Assembly: GCA_963765075.1 (NCBI GenBank)
Contig: CAVXVA010000007.1
Span: 1 to 64,000, forward strand
Length of the DNA stretch: 64,000 nucleotides
Reading direction: 5' to 3'
DNA from: JAENVU01 sp963765075
GTDB taxonomy: Bacteria > Actinomycetota > Acidimicrobiia > IMCC26256 > JAENVU01
In this document: positions 29,516 through 37,907 of the stretch, piece after piece
How positions within the stretch are numbered: the stretch's first letter is position 1
Layout: each line of letters starts with the position of its first letter
Translations under genes and position numbers: made by a program
The notes under the pieces: generated by a model
What the model was told of the DNA's origin: nothing
The model's database searches: none
The model's input: only the letters and a program-made list of their open reading frames with translations

Positions 29516-29872
29516 GTGGAGATGAATCTGGCAGTGGTACGCGGGCCGATCTCGAGCTCACCCGAGATCCGGGTGTTGGCGTCGGGCAGTTCGGTCGCCA
29601 CGATTGGGGTACGGGCGCCGGCCGGGGAGCAGATGACCTCGGTGCCGGTCTCGGTCTGGGATCCGCCCGCGTGGATCGGTGAACTCGCGCCGGGCGACGA
29701 GGTGATCGTGCTGGGAGCGGTCCGGCGCCGGTTCTACAAAGGTGCCGGCGGCACCGGGAGTCGGGTCGACGTCGAGGCGGTCTTCGTCGGCCGGCCGGGG
29801 AAGCGCCAGCTGCGATCAGTGGCCCGCCGGATCGAAGCGACGCTGGCCGAGCTCACGGACATGTCCGGCTGA
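29516..29872 (+). CDS. single-stranded-DNA-binding-like OB-fold protein
   Basis: 118 residues, start GTG at 29516 (AAGGAG-type ribosome binding site at about 29501-29507); an ATG at 29522 is possible. MNLAVVRGPISSSPEIRVLASG, SVPVSVWDP and GDEVIVLGAVRRRFY match the strand order of bacterial SSB (N-x-x-x-x-G...V-x-V-x-x-(F/W)). It lacks the long acidic tail of the main SSB, so it is likely an accessory paralogue rather than the replicative protein. Confidence 0.7.
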   Translation: MEMNLAVVRGPISSSPEIRVLASGSSVATIGVRAPAGEQMTSVPVSVWDPPAWIGELAPGDEVIVLGAVRRRFYKGAGGTGSRVDVEAVFVGRPGKRQLRSVARRIEATLAELTDMSG

Positions 29873-29978
29873 GTTGCGCCCGCGGTCGGCGGTTCGGGGC
29901 GTCAATGACCGATTGCGCCGGGATCGGTCAGTACACTTGCGTGACGGTGGCGGGGAAGCACGAGGGAGACGAGGTCAC

Positions 29979-31856
29979 GTGACCGACACAACATCGGCGA
30001 CCCGCCGGCCGGAATCGCTCGAACGAGTGGTGATTCGGTTTGCCGGGGACTCGGGCGACGGTATGCAGCTGGTCGGTGACCGGTTCACCGACGTGAGTGC
30101 TGCCTTCGGCAACGACCTGGCAACGCTGCCGAACTATCCGGCGGAGATCCGCGCTCCGGCGGGGACCATTGCGGGCGTTTCGAGCTTCCAAGTCCACATC
30201 GCGGACTTCGACATCGTGACGCCGGGCGACGTTCCCAACTTGTTGGTCGCCATGAATCCGGCGGCACTCAAGGCCAACCTCGCCGATCTGCCCCCGGGTG
30301 CGGCGATCATCGCCAACACCGATGCGTTCGAGCCTCGCAATCTGGAGAAGGCCGGATATCACGGCAACCCGCTCGATGACGACACGCTCGCGGCGTTCAC
30401 GGTGTATCCGGTCCCGATGACGAGCATCACCGTCGAGGCCGCACGGGGTACCGGGGCCAAGCCTCGCGATGCGGAGCGGAGCAAGAACTTCTTCGCGCTC
30501 GGGCTGATCACGTGGATGTACACCCGCCCGACCGAGGGCATCGTGGCGTGGATCGAGGAGCGGTTCGCGAAGAACGCCATGGTGCGCGACGCGAACATGG
30601 CGGCGTTCAAAGCCGGGTACCACTTCGGCGAAACCGCCGAGATCTTCGAGACGCCGTTCGAAGTGCAGCCGGCGACGCTGCCGCCGGGTCGGTATCGGAA
30701 CATTTCCGGCAACGTGGCCTTGGCCTACGGATTGATCGCGGCCGGGCAGCAGTCGAAGTTGCCGATCCTCTACGCGTCGTACCCGATTACGCCGGCCTCG
30801 GACATCCTGCACGAGTTGTCGAAGCACAAGAACTTCGGTGTGCGCACGATGCAGGCCGAGGACGAGATCGCGGCGATCAGCGTGGCGATCGGCGGCGCCT
30901 TCGCGGGCCAGTTGGGGGTCACGGCCACCAGCGGCCCGGGGGTCGACCTCAAGGCCGAAGCCTTGGGTCTCGCGCTGAGCCTCGAGCTGCCCCTCGTCCT
31001 GGTCGACGTTCAGCGGGGCGGTCCGTCGACCGGTCTGCCGACCAAGACCGAACAGGCCGACCTGATGCTCGCGATGTACGGCCGCCACGGAGAGGCGCCC
31101 TTGCCGATCGTTGCGGCCTATTCGCCGAGCCACTGTTTCGATGCCGCGTTCGAAGGGGCCCGCATCGCGCTGAAGTACCGGACCCCCGTGATCGTGCTCA
31201 CCGATGGCTATCTCGCCAACGGCTCGGAACCGTGGCTGTTCCCCAACGTGGACGAGTTGCCCGACATCTCGGTGCCCTTCACGACCGAGCCGAACCATCT
31301 CAACGAGGACGGCACGACCGAGTTCTGGCCCTACGTCCGCGACGAGACGACGTTGGCGCGGCCCTGGGCGATTCCCGGGACCCCGGAACTGATGCACCGA
31401 ATCGGTGGCATCGAGAAGCAGGACGGCACCGGCAACGTCAACTACGAGCCCGCGAACCACGAACTCATGGTGCACCTGCGGGCCCAGAAGATCGCCGGGA
31501 TCGCCAACGACATCCCACCGGTCACGGTCGATGACCCCACCGGCGACGCCGACCTGCTCGTACTCGGCTGGGGGAGTACCTGGGGCGCGATCAAGGCCGC
31601 GGCCCGCCGGGTGCGGGGCGCGGACCGGAAGGTCGCGACTGCGAACCTGGTGCACCTCAACCCCTTCCCGTCCAACCTCGGTGAGGTCTTCGCCCGGTAC
31701 CCGAAGGTGCTGATTCCCGAGATGAACCTCGGCCAACTGTCACGTCTGGTCCGCGCCGAGTACCTCGTCGATGCGAAGAGTCTCACCAAAGTGTCGGGCC
31801 TGCCGTTCCGCGCCGCAGAGATCGAAGCGAAGATCTTGGAGATGATGAATGTCTGA
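29979..31856 (+). CDS. korA: 2-oxoglutarate:ferredoxin oxidoreductase, alpha subunit (gamma-alpha fusion)
   Basis: 625 residues. The N-terminal gamma-type domain (IRFAGDSGDGMQLVGDRFT) is fused to the alpha domain (GNVALAYGLIAAGQ, YPITPASDILHEL, ATSGPGVDLKAEALGLA). KorAB decarboxylates 2-oxoglutarate to succinyl-CoA, passing electrons to ferredoxin, as in many actinobacteria. Start GTG at 29979, with GGGAGACGAG just upstream. It overlaps korB by 8 nt. Pyruvate or another 2-oxoacid as substrate cannot be excluded, but the long fused alpha subunit with a short beta favours Kor. Confidence 0.9.
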   Translation: MTDTTSATRRPESLERVVIRFAGDSGDGMQLVGDRFTDVSAAFGNDLATLPNYPAEIRAPAGTIAGVSSFQVHIADFDIVTPGDVPNLLVAMNPAALKANLADLPPGAAIIANTDAFEPRNLEKAGYHGNPLDDDTLAAFTVYPVPMTSITVEAARGTGAKPRDAERSKNFFALGLITWMYTRPTEGIVAWIEERFAKNAMVRDANMAAFKAGYHFGETAEIFETPFEVQPATLPPGRYRNISGNVALAYGLIAAGQQSKLPILYASYPITPASDILHELSKHKNFGVRTMQAEDEIAAISVAIGGAFAGQLGVTATSGPGVDLKAEALGLALSLELPLVLVDVQRGGPSTGLPTKTEQADLMLAMYGRHGEAPLPIVAAYSPSHCFDAAFEGARIALKYRTPVIVLTDGYLANGSEPWLFPNVDELPDISVPFTTEPNHLNEDGTTEFWPYVRDETTLARPWAIPGTPELMHRIGGIEKQDGTGNVNYEPANHELMVHLRAQKIAGIANDIPPVTVDDPTGDADLLVLGWGSTWGAIKAAARRVRGADRKVATANLVHLNPFPSNLGEVFARYPKVLIPEMNLGQLSRLVRAEYLVDAKSLTKVSGLPFRAAEIEAKILEMMNV

Positions 31857-32865
31857 GCCGGTGGCGCTGACGAAGAAGGACTTCTCCTCGGACCAGGAGG
31901 TTCGCTGGTGTCCGGGCTGTGGTGACTACTCGGTCCTGACCGCGTTGCAGCTCCTGATGCCCGACCTTGGTGTCCGGCCCGAGAACCAGGTGTTCGTCTC
32001 GGGCATCGGGTGCTCGAGCCGGTTCCCGTATTACATGAACACCTACGGGATTCACAGCATTCACGGTCGGGCCCCGGCCTTCGCGACCGGAGTGGCAGTG
32101 GCCCGTCCCGACCTCGATGTCTGGGTCGTGACCGGCGATGGCGACGGTCTCTCGATCGGCGGCAACCACCTGATCCACGCGTTGCGCCGCAACGTCAACT
32201 TCACGATCTTGTTGTTCAACAACCAGATCTACGGTTTGACCAAAGGCCAGTATTCGCCGACGAGCGAGATCGGCAAGGTCACCAAGAGTTCGCCGTTCGG
32301 CTCACTCGACTACCCGTTCAACCCGCTGTCGGTGGCGATCGGCGCGGAGGCGACCTTCGTGGCGCGCACCCACGATCTCGACCGGAAGCACATGCAAGAG
32401 GTGTTCCGGCGGGCCCACGAACACAAGGGCGCGGCGTTCGTCGAGATCTACCAGAACTGCAACGTGTTCAACGATGGTGCGTTCGAACACATCACGAGCA
32501 AGGACAAGCGGCCCGACATGCTGGTACAGCTCCGCCACGGAGAGCCGGTGACCTTCGGAGCCGAGGGCCAGTACGGCGTCCGCCTCAACGAGTACGGCGA
32601 AGCCCAAGTGGTGTCCGTGGCCGACGTCGGCACCGACGCGCTGTTGGTCCACGACGAGTCACGGCATGACCCGACCGTCGCGTTCGCATTGTCGCGTCTG
32701 GCCGAGACGCCAACGAGCCCGACGCCGATGGGCGTGCTCCGGGCGATCTCCCGGCCGACCTACGAAGCCGAAGTGCAGAGTCAACTCGGTGCCGCCCAGG
32801 CGAACCGCGGGCCCGGCGACTTGCGAGCCCTCCTCGAATCCGGCGGCGTCTGGGACGTCGCCTGA
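31849..32865 (+). CDS. korB: 2-oxoglutarate:ferredoxin oxidoreductase, beta subunit
   Basis: 338 residues. It has RWCPGCGDYSVL (Fe-S ligand Cys pair) near residue 19 and the thiamine-diphosphate motif VTGDGDGLSIGGNH near 99-112, with the NNQIYGLTKGQYSP loop next. This is the catalytic TPP/[4Fe-4S] subunit. A further Cys lies in YQNCNVFND. It pairs with KorA directly upstream. Confidence 0.92.
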   Translation: MSEPVALTKKDFSSDQEVRWCPGCGDYSVLTALQLLMPDLGVRPENQVFVSGIGCSSRFPYYMNTYGIHSIHGRAPAFATGVAVARPDLDVWVVTGDGDGLSIGGNHLIHALRRNVNFTILLFNNQIYGLTKGQYSPTSEIGKVTKSSPFGSLDYPFNPLSVAIGAEATFVARTHDLDRKHMQEVFRRAHEHKGAAFVEIYQNCNVFNDGAFEHITSKDKRPDMLVQLRHGEPVTFGAEGQYGVRLNEYGEAQVVSVADVGTDALLVHDESRHDPTVAFALSRLAETPTSPTPMGVLRAISRPTYEAEVQSQLGAAQANRGPGDLRALLESGGVWDVA

Positions 32866-32892
32866 ATCCTTCGTTCGTAGCTCCGGGCGGGC

Positions 32893-33681
32893 GTGATGTA
32901 TCGACCTCGCGGAATCATCGTCGCGATCACGATCCCGGTGGTCGTGGCGCTCTTGACGGCATGTGGCTCCTCGGATGGTGCCGACGCCGAGCCGGTCGCG
33001 GTGGCGGTATACGGAGATTCGCTGCTCTACGAATCGGCCGTCTCGGTTCGGCGTGGTCTCGGCTCGGTCACGAAGGTGATCGACGCTCGACCCGGCGCGG
33101 CCGTGTGCGACCTCGTGCCCGTGATACGCGAGCAGGTCCCTCGTCTGCGACCCCAGTTGGTGGTGATCGAGACCGCCGCGAACGGCATCACCCGGTGCAT
33201 GCAGTCGGTCGGCACGCTGGGCTCCCAACCATTCGCGCGCAGGTACGTCGACGATGTCGGTGCGGTGATCAAGATCGCGCGCAGCGCGGGTGCTCGAGTA
33301 CTCGTGGTGGAGCCGCCGCCGTTCGGGGGTCTGAACGCAGCGTCCGACGGTGACCTCCGGCGCCTGATGGTGCGGCTGCGGAGCGCGTACGCAGGACACT
33401 CGGGAGTGCAGTTCATCGCCGGACCCCGCGACGCGGTCAGCGACCGAGGGCGGTTTCTCCTCACGATGCCATGCGGCGCCTCGGAGAGCAATCTGCCGAC
33501 ATGTCGGAAAGGTCAGATCTCGATCCGGGACCCTGCATTCGGAGTGCACTTCTGTCCGCGGACCTATCGAAGCGACGCCGAACTCCGCAAAGGGTGCCGG
33601 GTCTACTCGTCGGGCGCCCGCCGATTCGGGCGCGCCCTGGCCGAGGCGATTCGGGCCGAGCTCGGTACACAGCGGAGTTGA
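32893..33681 (+). CDS. SGNH/GDSL-like lipoprotein
   Basis: 262 residues, start GTG at 32893. An N-terminal signal (VVVALLTAC) ends in a lipobox-type Cys near residue 24, followed by a Gly/Ser/Asp linker, so it is probably a surface lipoprotein. VAVYGDSLLYESA is the GDS nucleophile block of SGNH hydrolases, and VVIETAANGI fits block III loosely. Several later Cys pairs probably form disulfides. Substrate unknown. Convergent with the DUF1015 gene, 13 nt apart. Confidence 0.65.
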   Translation: MMYRPRGIIVAITIPVVVALLTACGSSDGADAEPVAVAVYGDSLLYESAVSVRRGLGSVTKVIDARPGAAVCDLVPVIREQVPRLRPQLVVIETAANGITRCMQSVGTLGSQPFARRYVDDVGAVIKIARSAGARVLVVEPPPFGGLNAASDGDLRRLMVRLRSAYAGHSGVQFIAGPRDAVSDRGRFLLTMPCGASESNLPTCRKGQISIRDPAFGVHFCPRTYRSDAELRKGCRVYSSGARRFGRALAEAIRAELGTQRS

Positions 33682-33694
33682 GCGCAGCGGTTTC

Positions 33695-34918
33695 TTAGCG
33701 CTCGTCGAGGCTGCGGAACACCAGGCCGGTCCGCGGTTTCGGCGCGAAGAACGTGGTCTTCTGGGGCATGCGCACCCGGGCTTTGGCCGCCGCGCGTATC
33801 TGATCCACGGTCACCGGCGCCAAGAGGATGGCCGCGTCGACCGTCCCGGCGTCAACCATCGCCGCGATCGCCTGCGCGTCGTGGCGATAGGTGATGTCGA
33901 GGTCGGCGAGGGCGTCGCCCGCGACGGCGTCGAACCAGGCCGTCGGCACATCGGCGAGTTCGGGTTCGATCGTGCCCCGAGCCGTTTCGAGATCGTCGAG
34001 ATCCGGGACCAACCGGGCCAGGCCTTCGCCGTCGACCAACGCCACACCGCCGTCGGTACGAATCTTCGTGAGTATCCGAGCGACCGCGTCGGGGGTGTTC
34101 GCGGTGGCGTCCACAATGCGGAACCGAGCGCCGAGCTTGAGTCGGAGGCCGGTCGGTGAGGTGATGCCGTCGAGCAGTCGGTGGATGGGCTGGACCCACA
34201 GTTGCTCGTCGGTCAACTCCACGATGAGACACATGACGGCATCGTCGCCGGCGTCGACGATGCCGGCGGCTCGCCGTTCTTCGCGATACGCGATCGCGGT
34301 CTCGAACCGGTGGTGACCGTCGGCGAGTACGACCGGTTCCTGGGCGACGAGTTCCTGAATGCGAGCGACGTCGTCCGGGGCGGTGATCGCGCCCAGTTCG
34401 TGAACGACGCCGTCGTCATCGGTCGTGCGCGCGAGCGGCGCGGAACGGGACGCGATTTCACTGAGCCCGGTGGCGGGCGTGAGGCCCCAGATGGGATCGA
34501 GGTTCACCCGCGTCGCGCGCAGGAGGGCCAACCGGTCGCTCTTCGCCTTGGGCAGGGTTCGCTCGTGAGGGAGGACATCGCCTTCACCGGACGCGCGGGG
34601 CGTGACGAGCCCGCCGAGGACGCCGACGGTGCGGCGCGACACGCCGAGGTCGTCGGTGTACTGCATGCGATACGAATAGAACGTGGGCACGTCGTCGCTC
34701 ACGAGGAGGCCGGACTCGAGCCACTCCCGGATCAGATCGGCCGCCTGCTCGTACCCATCCCCCTCACCCGGCAGGATGAGCCGCACCGAGTTGTGTTCGG
34801 AGCGGCCCATGAGCGCGTCTCGCTGCTCGGGATCGATCACGTCGTAGGGTGGCGCCGTCACTGCATCGAGGTCGTCGGTGCGGTAGCGGATGCCGGAAAA
34901 CGGGCGAAACTCGGGCAC
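33695..34918 (-). CDS. DUF1015 family protein
   Basis: 407 residues, start GTG at 34918. PEFRPFSGIRY and APPYDVIDPEQRDAL at the N-terminus, and VVLADGHHRFETAIAYREE in the middle, are the marks of DUF1015 (the last is the conserved HHRxE block, sometimes likened to SerK). SerK-type members phosphorylate free serine; for most members the role is unknown. Divergent from the HAD gene, with 90 nt between starts that could hold two promoters. Confidence 0.85.
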   Translation of the reverse strand: MPEFRPFSGIRYRTDDLDAVTAPPYDVIDPEQRDALMGRSEHNSVRLILPGEGDGYEQAADLIREWLESGLLVSDDVPTFYSYRMQYTDDLGVSRRTVGVLGGLVTPRASGEGDVLPHERTLPKAKSDRLALLRATRVNLDPIWGLTPATGLSEIASRSAPLARTTDDDGVVHELGAITAPDDVARIQELVAQEPVVLADGHHRFETAIAYREERRAAGIVDAGDDAVMCLIVELTDEQLWVQPIHRLLDGITSPTGLRLKLGARFRIVDATANTPDAVARILTKIRTDGGVALVDGEGLARLVPDLDDLETARGTIEPELADVPTAWFDAVAGDALADLDITYRHDAQAIAAMVDAGTVDAAILLAPVTVDQIRAAAKARVRMPQKTTFFAPKPRTGLVFRSLDER

Positions 34919-35008
34919 GGGTCGGGCCTCCGGGGTCGGTAGAACCGATTGTGGCACGGCCGCGCCAGACGACCCGGCACCGGACGAATCGAGAAGGGCA
35001 AGCAGAGC

Positions 35009-35821
35009 ATGGGGCATCACCCGGCGCCGATTGTGTGCGACCTCGATGGGGTGATCTGGCGGGGTGAGCAGGCGATCGACGGATCGGCGGCGGCGATCGC
35101 CAAGTTCCGGGCCGCGGGCCGGCCCGTCGCGTTCCTCACGAACAATTCGAGTCATCGGGTCGCCGAGGTCGTGGAGCGGCTGGGCGCCGTCGGGATACCG
35201 GCCGACCCGGCGGAAGTCCTGTCCAGCGCGCACGCCGCGGCAACACTGCTCGCCGATTCGGGCCTTCATCCTGGTGCTCGGATACTGGTCTGTGCGGGAC
35301 CCGGCGTCGTCGAAGCACTGACCGCGGCCGGGTACCAACCGATCGATGCCGGCCCGAGTGGCGGGGGAGCGGTTGACGCCGTGGTCGTCGGCTTCCACCG
35401 GACGTTCGACTTCGACCGCCTGGATCGCGCGGCGACCGCGATCCGAAGTGGAGCTCGGTTCATTGCCACCAACCTGGACGCGACCTACCCCGGGACCGAT
35501 CGCGTGCTGCCCGGCGCGGGGTCGCTCGTGGCGGCGGTAGCGACGGCGTCGGGGGTGCAACCGGAGGTGGCCGGGAAACCTGCCGCCGCGACGGTCGGTC
35601 TCGTGCGGTCGCGCGTCGGCGATCACGGGATCATGGTCGGAGATCGCCCGTCGACCGACGGGCGGCTCGCCGAGAAACTCGGATGGCCCTACGCGATGGT
35701 GCTCTCGGGGATCGGCGGTCACGACCCTTCTGAACCCATTCCGGACGATCCACCGCCGCGTTGGGTGGGTGCCACCCTCGCGGACCTGGCCGACGGGCTG
35801 ATCGGGTACCCGGATCCGTGA
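35009..35821 (+). CDS. HAD-superfamily hydrolase, NagD/PGP type (class IIA)
   Basis: 270 residues, ATG at 35009. The four HAD motifs are visible: CDLDGVIWRG (nucleophile Asp10, acid Asp12), FLTNNSSH (Thr in motif II), the Lys in GKPAAATV, and MVGDRPSTDG (motif IV). The class IIA cap domain lies between. Members dephosphorylate small metabolites such as 2-phosphoglycolate, p-nitrophenyl phosphate or nucleotides. The gene lies ahead of the phasin-like, tlyA and nadK genes, a common actinobacterial neighbourhood. Confidence 0.88.
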   Translation: MGHHPAPIVCDLDGVIWRGEQAIDGSAAAIAKFRAAGRPVAFLTNNSSHRVAEVVERLGAVGIPADPAEVLSSAHAAATLLADSGLHPGARILVCAGPGVVEALTAAGYQPIDAGPSGGGAVDAVVVGFHRTFDFDRLDRAATAIRSGARFIATNLDATYPGTDRVLPGAGSLVAAVATASGVQPEVAGKPAAATVGLVRSRVGDHGIMVGDRPSTDGRLAEKLGWPYAMVLSGIGGHDPSEPIPDDPPPRWVGATLADLADGLIGYPDP

Positions 35822-35867
35822 CGGCGAGGGGCTACCGTTGGGAACCCATTTTTCAGGAGAACCCGCC

Positions 35868-36283
35868 ATGCCCCAGACCCCAGACTTCTCGAAATTGCTG
35901 AGTGCCGGCGCGGAGTTCGTCGCGCTGACTCGCGCCCAGGCACGGGATCGAGCCGCCGAGTTGGTCGGCCAGGGTCAGTTGGCACAGAGCCAGGTGCAGG
36001 GGTTCGTCGACGACCTCGTCGAGGAGAGCCGGCGGCGGACCGACACGATGATGGACATCGTGCGGGCCGAGATCGGCCGCCAGGTCAAGACCCTCGGCAT
36101 TGCGACCAAGGACGACCTCGCCAAACTCGAAGCCAAGCTGAGCGCGTCGACTCGTTCGGCACCACCGCGAAGAAGCCGGCGACGAAGAAGGCAGCTGCGA
36201 AGAAGTCGGCGAAGAAGAAGCCGGCGACGAAGAAGGCAGCTGCGAAGAAGGCCACGCCGACACCGGCGTCGCCGGCGTCCTGA
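35868..36283 (+). CDS. phasin-like coiled-coil protein with Lys/Ala-rich tail, frameshifted
   Basis: About 138 residues. The ATG at 35868 has CAGGAGA upstream. Residues 1-95 are a helical, coiled-coil-like region (DFSKLLSAGAEFVALTRAQA, LVGQGQLAQSQVQGFVDDLV) typical of short phasin-family proteins. A one-base shift near 36155 is needed to enter the natural C-terminal frame, which reads TTAKKPATKKAAAKKSAKKK and ends at 36283. That histone-H1-like tail can bind DNA or polyphosphate/PHA granules. Without the shift, the frame runs Arg-rich into tlyA. The shift probably is an indel. Confidence 0.75.
36170..36250 (+). repeat. two identical 36-bp repeats in the Lys-rich tail
   Basis: Bases 36170-36205 and 36215-36250 are identical (period 45). 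They encode the repeated KKPATKKAAAKK block. Repeated, AAG-rich DNA like this is prone to length errors and to real copy-number change. Confidence 0.95.
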
Positions 36284-36291
36284 GCCAGTCT

Positions 36292-37068
36292 TTGCGTCGA
36301 CGTCTCGACGCAGAACTGGTCCGCCGGGGCCTGGTCTCCAGCCGAGCCCGCGCGGTCGAGATGATCGGAGCCGGGCGAGTGACGGTGGGTGGTGCGCCCG
36401 CGACCACTCCCGCCCGCCAGGTCGCGCCCGATGAAGCGGTGGTCGTCACCGGTGCGCCGGCCCGATTCGTCTCACGCGGTGGCGAGAAGCTCGACGCGGC
36501 GCTCGAGCATTGGTCGATCGATGTCACCGGGCGGCGGATCCTCGATGCCGGCGCCTCGACCGGTGGGTTCACCGATTGCCTGCTCCAGCGGGGTGCAGCG
36601 CGGGTGATCGCGCTGGATGTCGGACACAGCCAACTGGCGTGGTCGGTACGCAACGATCCACGGGTGCAGGTCGTGGAGCGCACCAACCTCCGGCTCCTGA
36701 CCGAACTCGACGGCGGGCCGGTCGAGATGGCGGTGGCGGACCTGTCGTTCATCTCCTTGGTCACGGTGGCACCCGCGCTCGTACGGGCGGTCACTCCCGA
36801 TGCTGCGCTGGTCCTCCTCGTCAAGCCGCAGTTCGAAGCGGGACGATCCCGGCTCGGAAGCGGCGGAGTGGTCCGAGACCCATCGGTGCACCGGGCCGTG
36901 CTCGGTGAAGTCAGCGCGGGGTTGGCGGCAGCCGGTCTCGTCGTGCGAGACGTCATACGATCGCCACTCCACGGCGCCGATGGCAACGTCGAGTTCTTGG
37001 CGTTGGCGGCCACGACCGGACACATGGTGTCGCCCATCACCCTCGACCAGGTCAGTGAGGACGAATGA
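36292..37068 (+). CDS. tlyA: TlyA-type rRNA 2'-O-methyltransferase / hemolysin family
   Basis: 258 residues, start TTG at 36292 just after the preceding stop. Residues 1-60 form an S4 RNA-binding domain (RRRLDAELVRRGLVSSRARA). The rest is an FtsJ-like methyltransferase: ILDAGASTGGFTDCLLQ is the SAM loop, ALDVGHSQLAW the acidic strand, and MAVADLSFIS...LVKPQFEAG the later catalytic region. TlyA in mycobacteria methylates 16S C1409 and 23S C1920. Note that C1920 lies in helix 69, four bases before the intron site of this genome. ATGA overlap with nadK. Confidence 0.92.
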   Translation: MRRRLDAELVRRGLVSSRARAVEMIGAGRVTVGGAPATTPARQVAPDEAVVVTGAPARFVSRGGEKLDAALEHWSIDVTGRRILDAGASTGGFTDCLLQRGAARVIALDVGHSQLAWSVRNDPRVQVVERTNLRLLTELDGGPVEMAVADLSFISLVTVAPALVRAVTPDAALVLLVKPQFEAGRSRLGSGGVVRDPSVHRAVLGEVSAGLAAAGLVVRDVIRSPLHGADGNVEFLALAATTGHMVSPITLDQVSEDE

Positions 37069-37907
37069 AAGCAGTTCGGCGAATCGGCCTGGTGGTCCAC
37101 CCGGACCGGGAGGAGGCCAGGCGCCTCGCCGCCCACACGGTCGAGTGGTGTTCGGCGCGGGAGATCGAGACCGTCGTCGTCGAGGCCGGGCCGTTGGACG
37201 ACGCGCCGATGCCACCGTTCGACGACCCGCTCGATGCCGTGTTGTCCTTCGGCGGCGACGGCACGATGCTGCGCGCGGTGGCAACGGTCACCGCCGTTCG
37301 CATTCCGGTGCTGGGTATCAACTGTGGGCAGATGGGGTACCTCACCGAGATCGAACCGGCGGGCCTCGACGAGGCGCTGGTTGCGCTTCATGCAGGGAAC
37401 TACAGCGTGAGTGAACGCACGATGCTCTCGGTCGACGTTGCCTCCGACGGTCCGGCCGGGGGCGTCTGGGCTGCGCTGAACGAGGCGGTCGTCGAGAAGC
37501 TGAACCCCGGCCGACTCGTGCGGTTGGAAGTCGTGGTGAATGGTGCGCCCTTCACGAGTTACGCCGCTGACGGCGTCATCGTCGCGACGCCGACAGGTTC
37601 GACGGCGTATTCGTTTTCGGCCGGAGGGCCGATTGTCTCGCCGCGGCTCGCCTGCTTCCTGATGACGCCGGTCTCTCCCCACATGTTGTTCGACCGCACC
37701 CTGGTGCTCGACGACGACGAACAGTTGGAGTTGCAGGTCGTCGACCGCCCCGCGTTGCTCACCATCGACGGGCGCGAACTCGGTGAGATCGAGGCCGGCA
37801 CCGTCGTCCGCTGTACCTGCGGTCCCGATCCGGTGCGCATGATCACGCTGGTACCCCGGGACTTTCACCAGATCCTCAAGGCGAAGTTCGGATTGGCGGA
37901 TCGCTGA
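37065..37907 (+). CDS. nadK: NAD kinase
   Basis: 280 residues. VLSFGGDGTMLRA (GGDG catalytic motif, about residues 63-71), GINCGQMGYLTEI, NEAVVEK, and TPTGSTAYSFSAGGPIV (the NE and GSTAY blocks) are all present. It phosphorylates NAD to NADP in the cytoplasm. It overlaps both neighbours (ATGA before, TGATG to recN), which gives the common tlyA-nadK-recN operon. Confidence 0.95.
   Translation: MKAVRRIGLVVHPDREEARRLAAHTVEWCSAREIETVVVEAGPLDDAPMPPFDDPLDAVLSFGGDGTMLRAVATVTAVRIPVLGINCGQMGYLTEIEPAGLDEALVALHAGNYSVSERTMLSVDVASDGPAGGVWAALNEAVVEKLNPGRLVRLEVVVNGAPFTSYAADGVIVATPTGSTAYSFSAGGPIVSPRLACFLMTPVSPHMLFDRTLVLDDDEQLELQVVDRPALLTIDGRELGEIEAGTVVRCTCGPDPVRMITLVPRDFHQILKAKFGLADR

Noticed and set aside
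29880..29978. Riboswitch ahead of korA
   Set aside because: The gap of about 100 nt shows no recognisable riboswitch core; TACACT at 29933-29938 may be an ordinary -10 box.
36170..36250. CRISPR or regulatory repeat
   Set aside because: In-frame Lys/Ala coding repeat, no spacer diversity.
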